In this document: piece after piece, positions 5,441 to 5,507 of the stretch | How positions within the stretch are numbered: position 1 is the first letter of the stretch | Layout of the letters: each line of letters opens with the position of its first letter | NCBI GenBank assembly: GCA_003542955.1 | Contig: DPJP01000306.1 | Span: forward strand, 4,056-9,562 | Length of the DNA: 5,507 bases | Direction: 5' to 3' | Source: Armatimonadota bacterium | GTDB lineage: Bacteria > Armatimonadota > Zipacnadia > Zipacnadales > UBA11051 | Translations under genes and position numbers: made by a program | Notes under the pieces: model-generated | The model's input: the letters and a program-made list of their open reading frames with translations, nothing else | The model's database searches: none | Told to the model about the DNA's origin: nothing

Positions 5441-5503
5441 CCCAACACGCGGGTTGGGACAATTCCGAATCCCACGACGCCCTGAGCCCGTTGGGTTGTC
5501 CCA
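5441..5503. repeat. Overlapping, mutually exclusive inverted repeats
   Basis: CCCAAC (5441-5446) pairs with GTTGGG at 5453-5458 or with a second GTTGGG at 5490-5495. TGGGACAA (5455-5462) pairs with TTGTCCCA (5496-5503). The first and last pairings share 5455-5458, so they cannot both form. The role is unknown. It could be a transposon or recombination-site end, or a leader structure for a gene beyond the edge. Confidence 0.5.
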
Positions 5504-5507
5504 GAAT

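Larger units (their letters stand above)
5284..5507. other. Intergenic region to right edge, no convincing gene
   Basis: I see no recognisable protein in any frame. A 64-codon plus-strand frame (5291-5485) gives a Pro/Arg-rich product without a good ribosome site. Between about 5381 and 5425 the base composition turns distinctly AT-richer than the rest, with small hairpins (TGACG 5385-5389 with CGTCA 5394-5398; TTTCA 5399-5403 with TGAAA 5407-5411). This could be a promoter or operator for a gene beyond the window. Nested inverted repeats follow at 5441-5503. Confidence 0.4.

Overview
The window is GC-rich bacterial DNA. It holds five complete protein genes and one gene cut by the left edge, on both strands, with no rRNA, tRNA, transposase or CRISPR. 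The gene set is a periplasmic-type M16 peptidase, ComF, a chromosomal four-helix-bundle (23S intervening-sequence type) protein and an SGNH hydrolase of the GLHD type. Together with the high GC it suggests a poorly cultured phylum of the Armatimonadota/Planctomycetota kind. That placement is inference from the style of the proteins, not from a marker gene.

Layout, left to right. Positions 1-175 (minus): the start of an unrecognised gene. Positions 231-2828 (minus): a secreted two-half M16 zinc peptidase with one live and one degenerate half. Positions 2829-2954: a divergent promoter region with a near-consensus sigma70-type promoter for the peptidase, whose symmetry also gives a weaker promoter pointing at the next gene. 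Positions 2955-3737 (plus): a ComF-family phosphoribosyltransferase-like protein with an N-terminal zinc finger. Positions 3738-3895: a convergent intergenic stretch with a G-rich repeat and a hairpin. Positions 3896-4261 (minus): a four-helix-bundle protein. Positions 4262-4400: a second, inverted copy of the G-rich repeat. Positions 4401-4955 (minus): an SGNH/GDSL hydrolase. Positions 4956-5130: a divergent intergenic region. Positions 5131-5283 (plus): a 50-residue zinc-ribbon-like protein. Positions 5284-5507: no convincing gene, but several inverted repeats.

The genes do not form one pathway. The peptidase and ComF share a divergent control region. The hydrolase and the four-helix-bundle gene may be co-transcribed on the minus strand, 139 bases apart. 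The most unusual structure is a pair of inverted, heptamer-based G-rich repeats (3728-3768 and 4356-4410). They flank the four-helix-bundle gene, and their outer ends include the stop codons of both neighbouring genes (each ending Gln-Gly-stop). The arms differ by 14 bases, exactly two heptamers, so this looks like a minisatellite-bounded cassette or a dispersed 3'-end repeat able to form G-quadruplexes.
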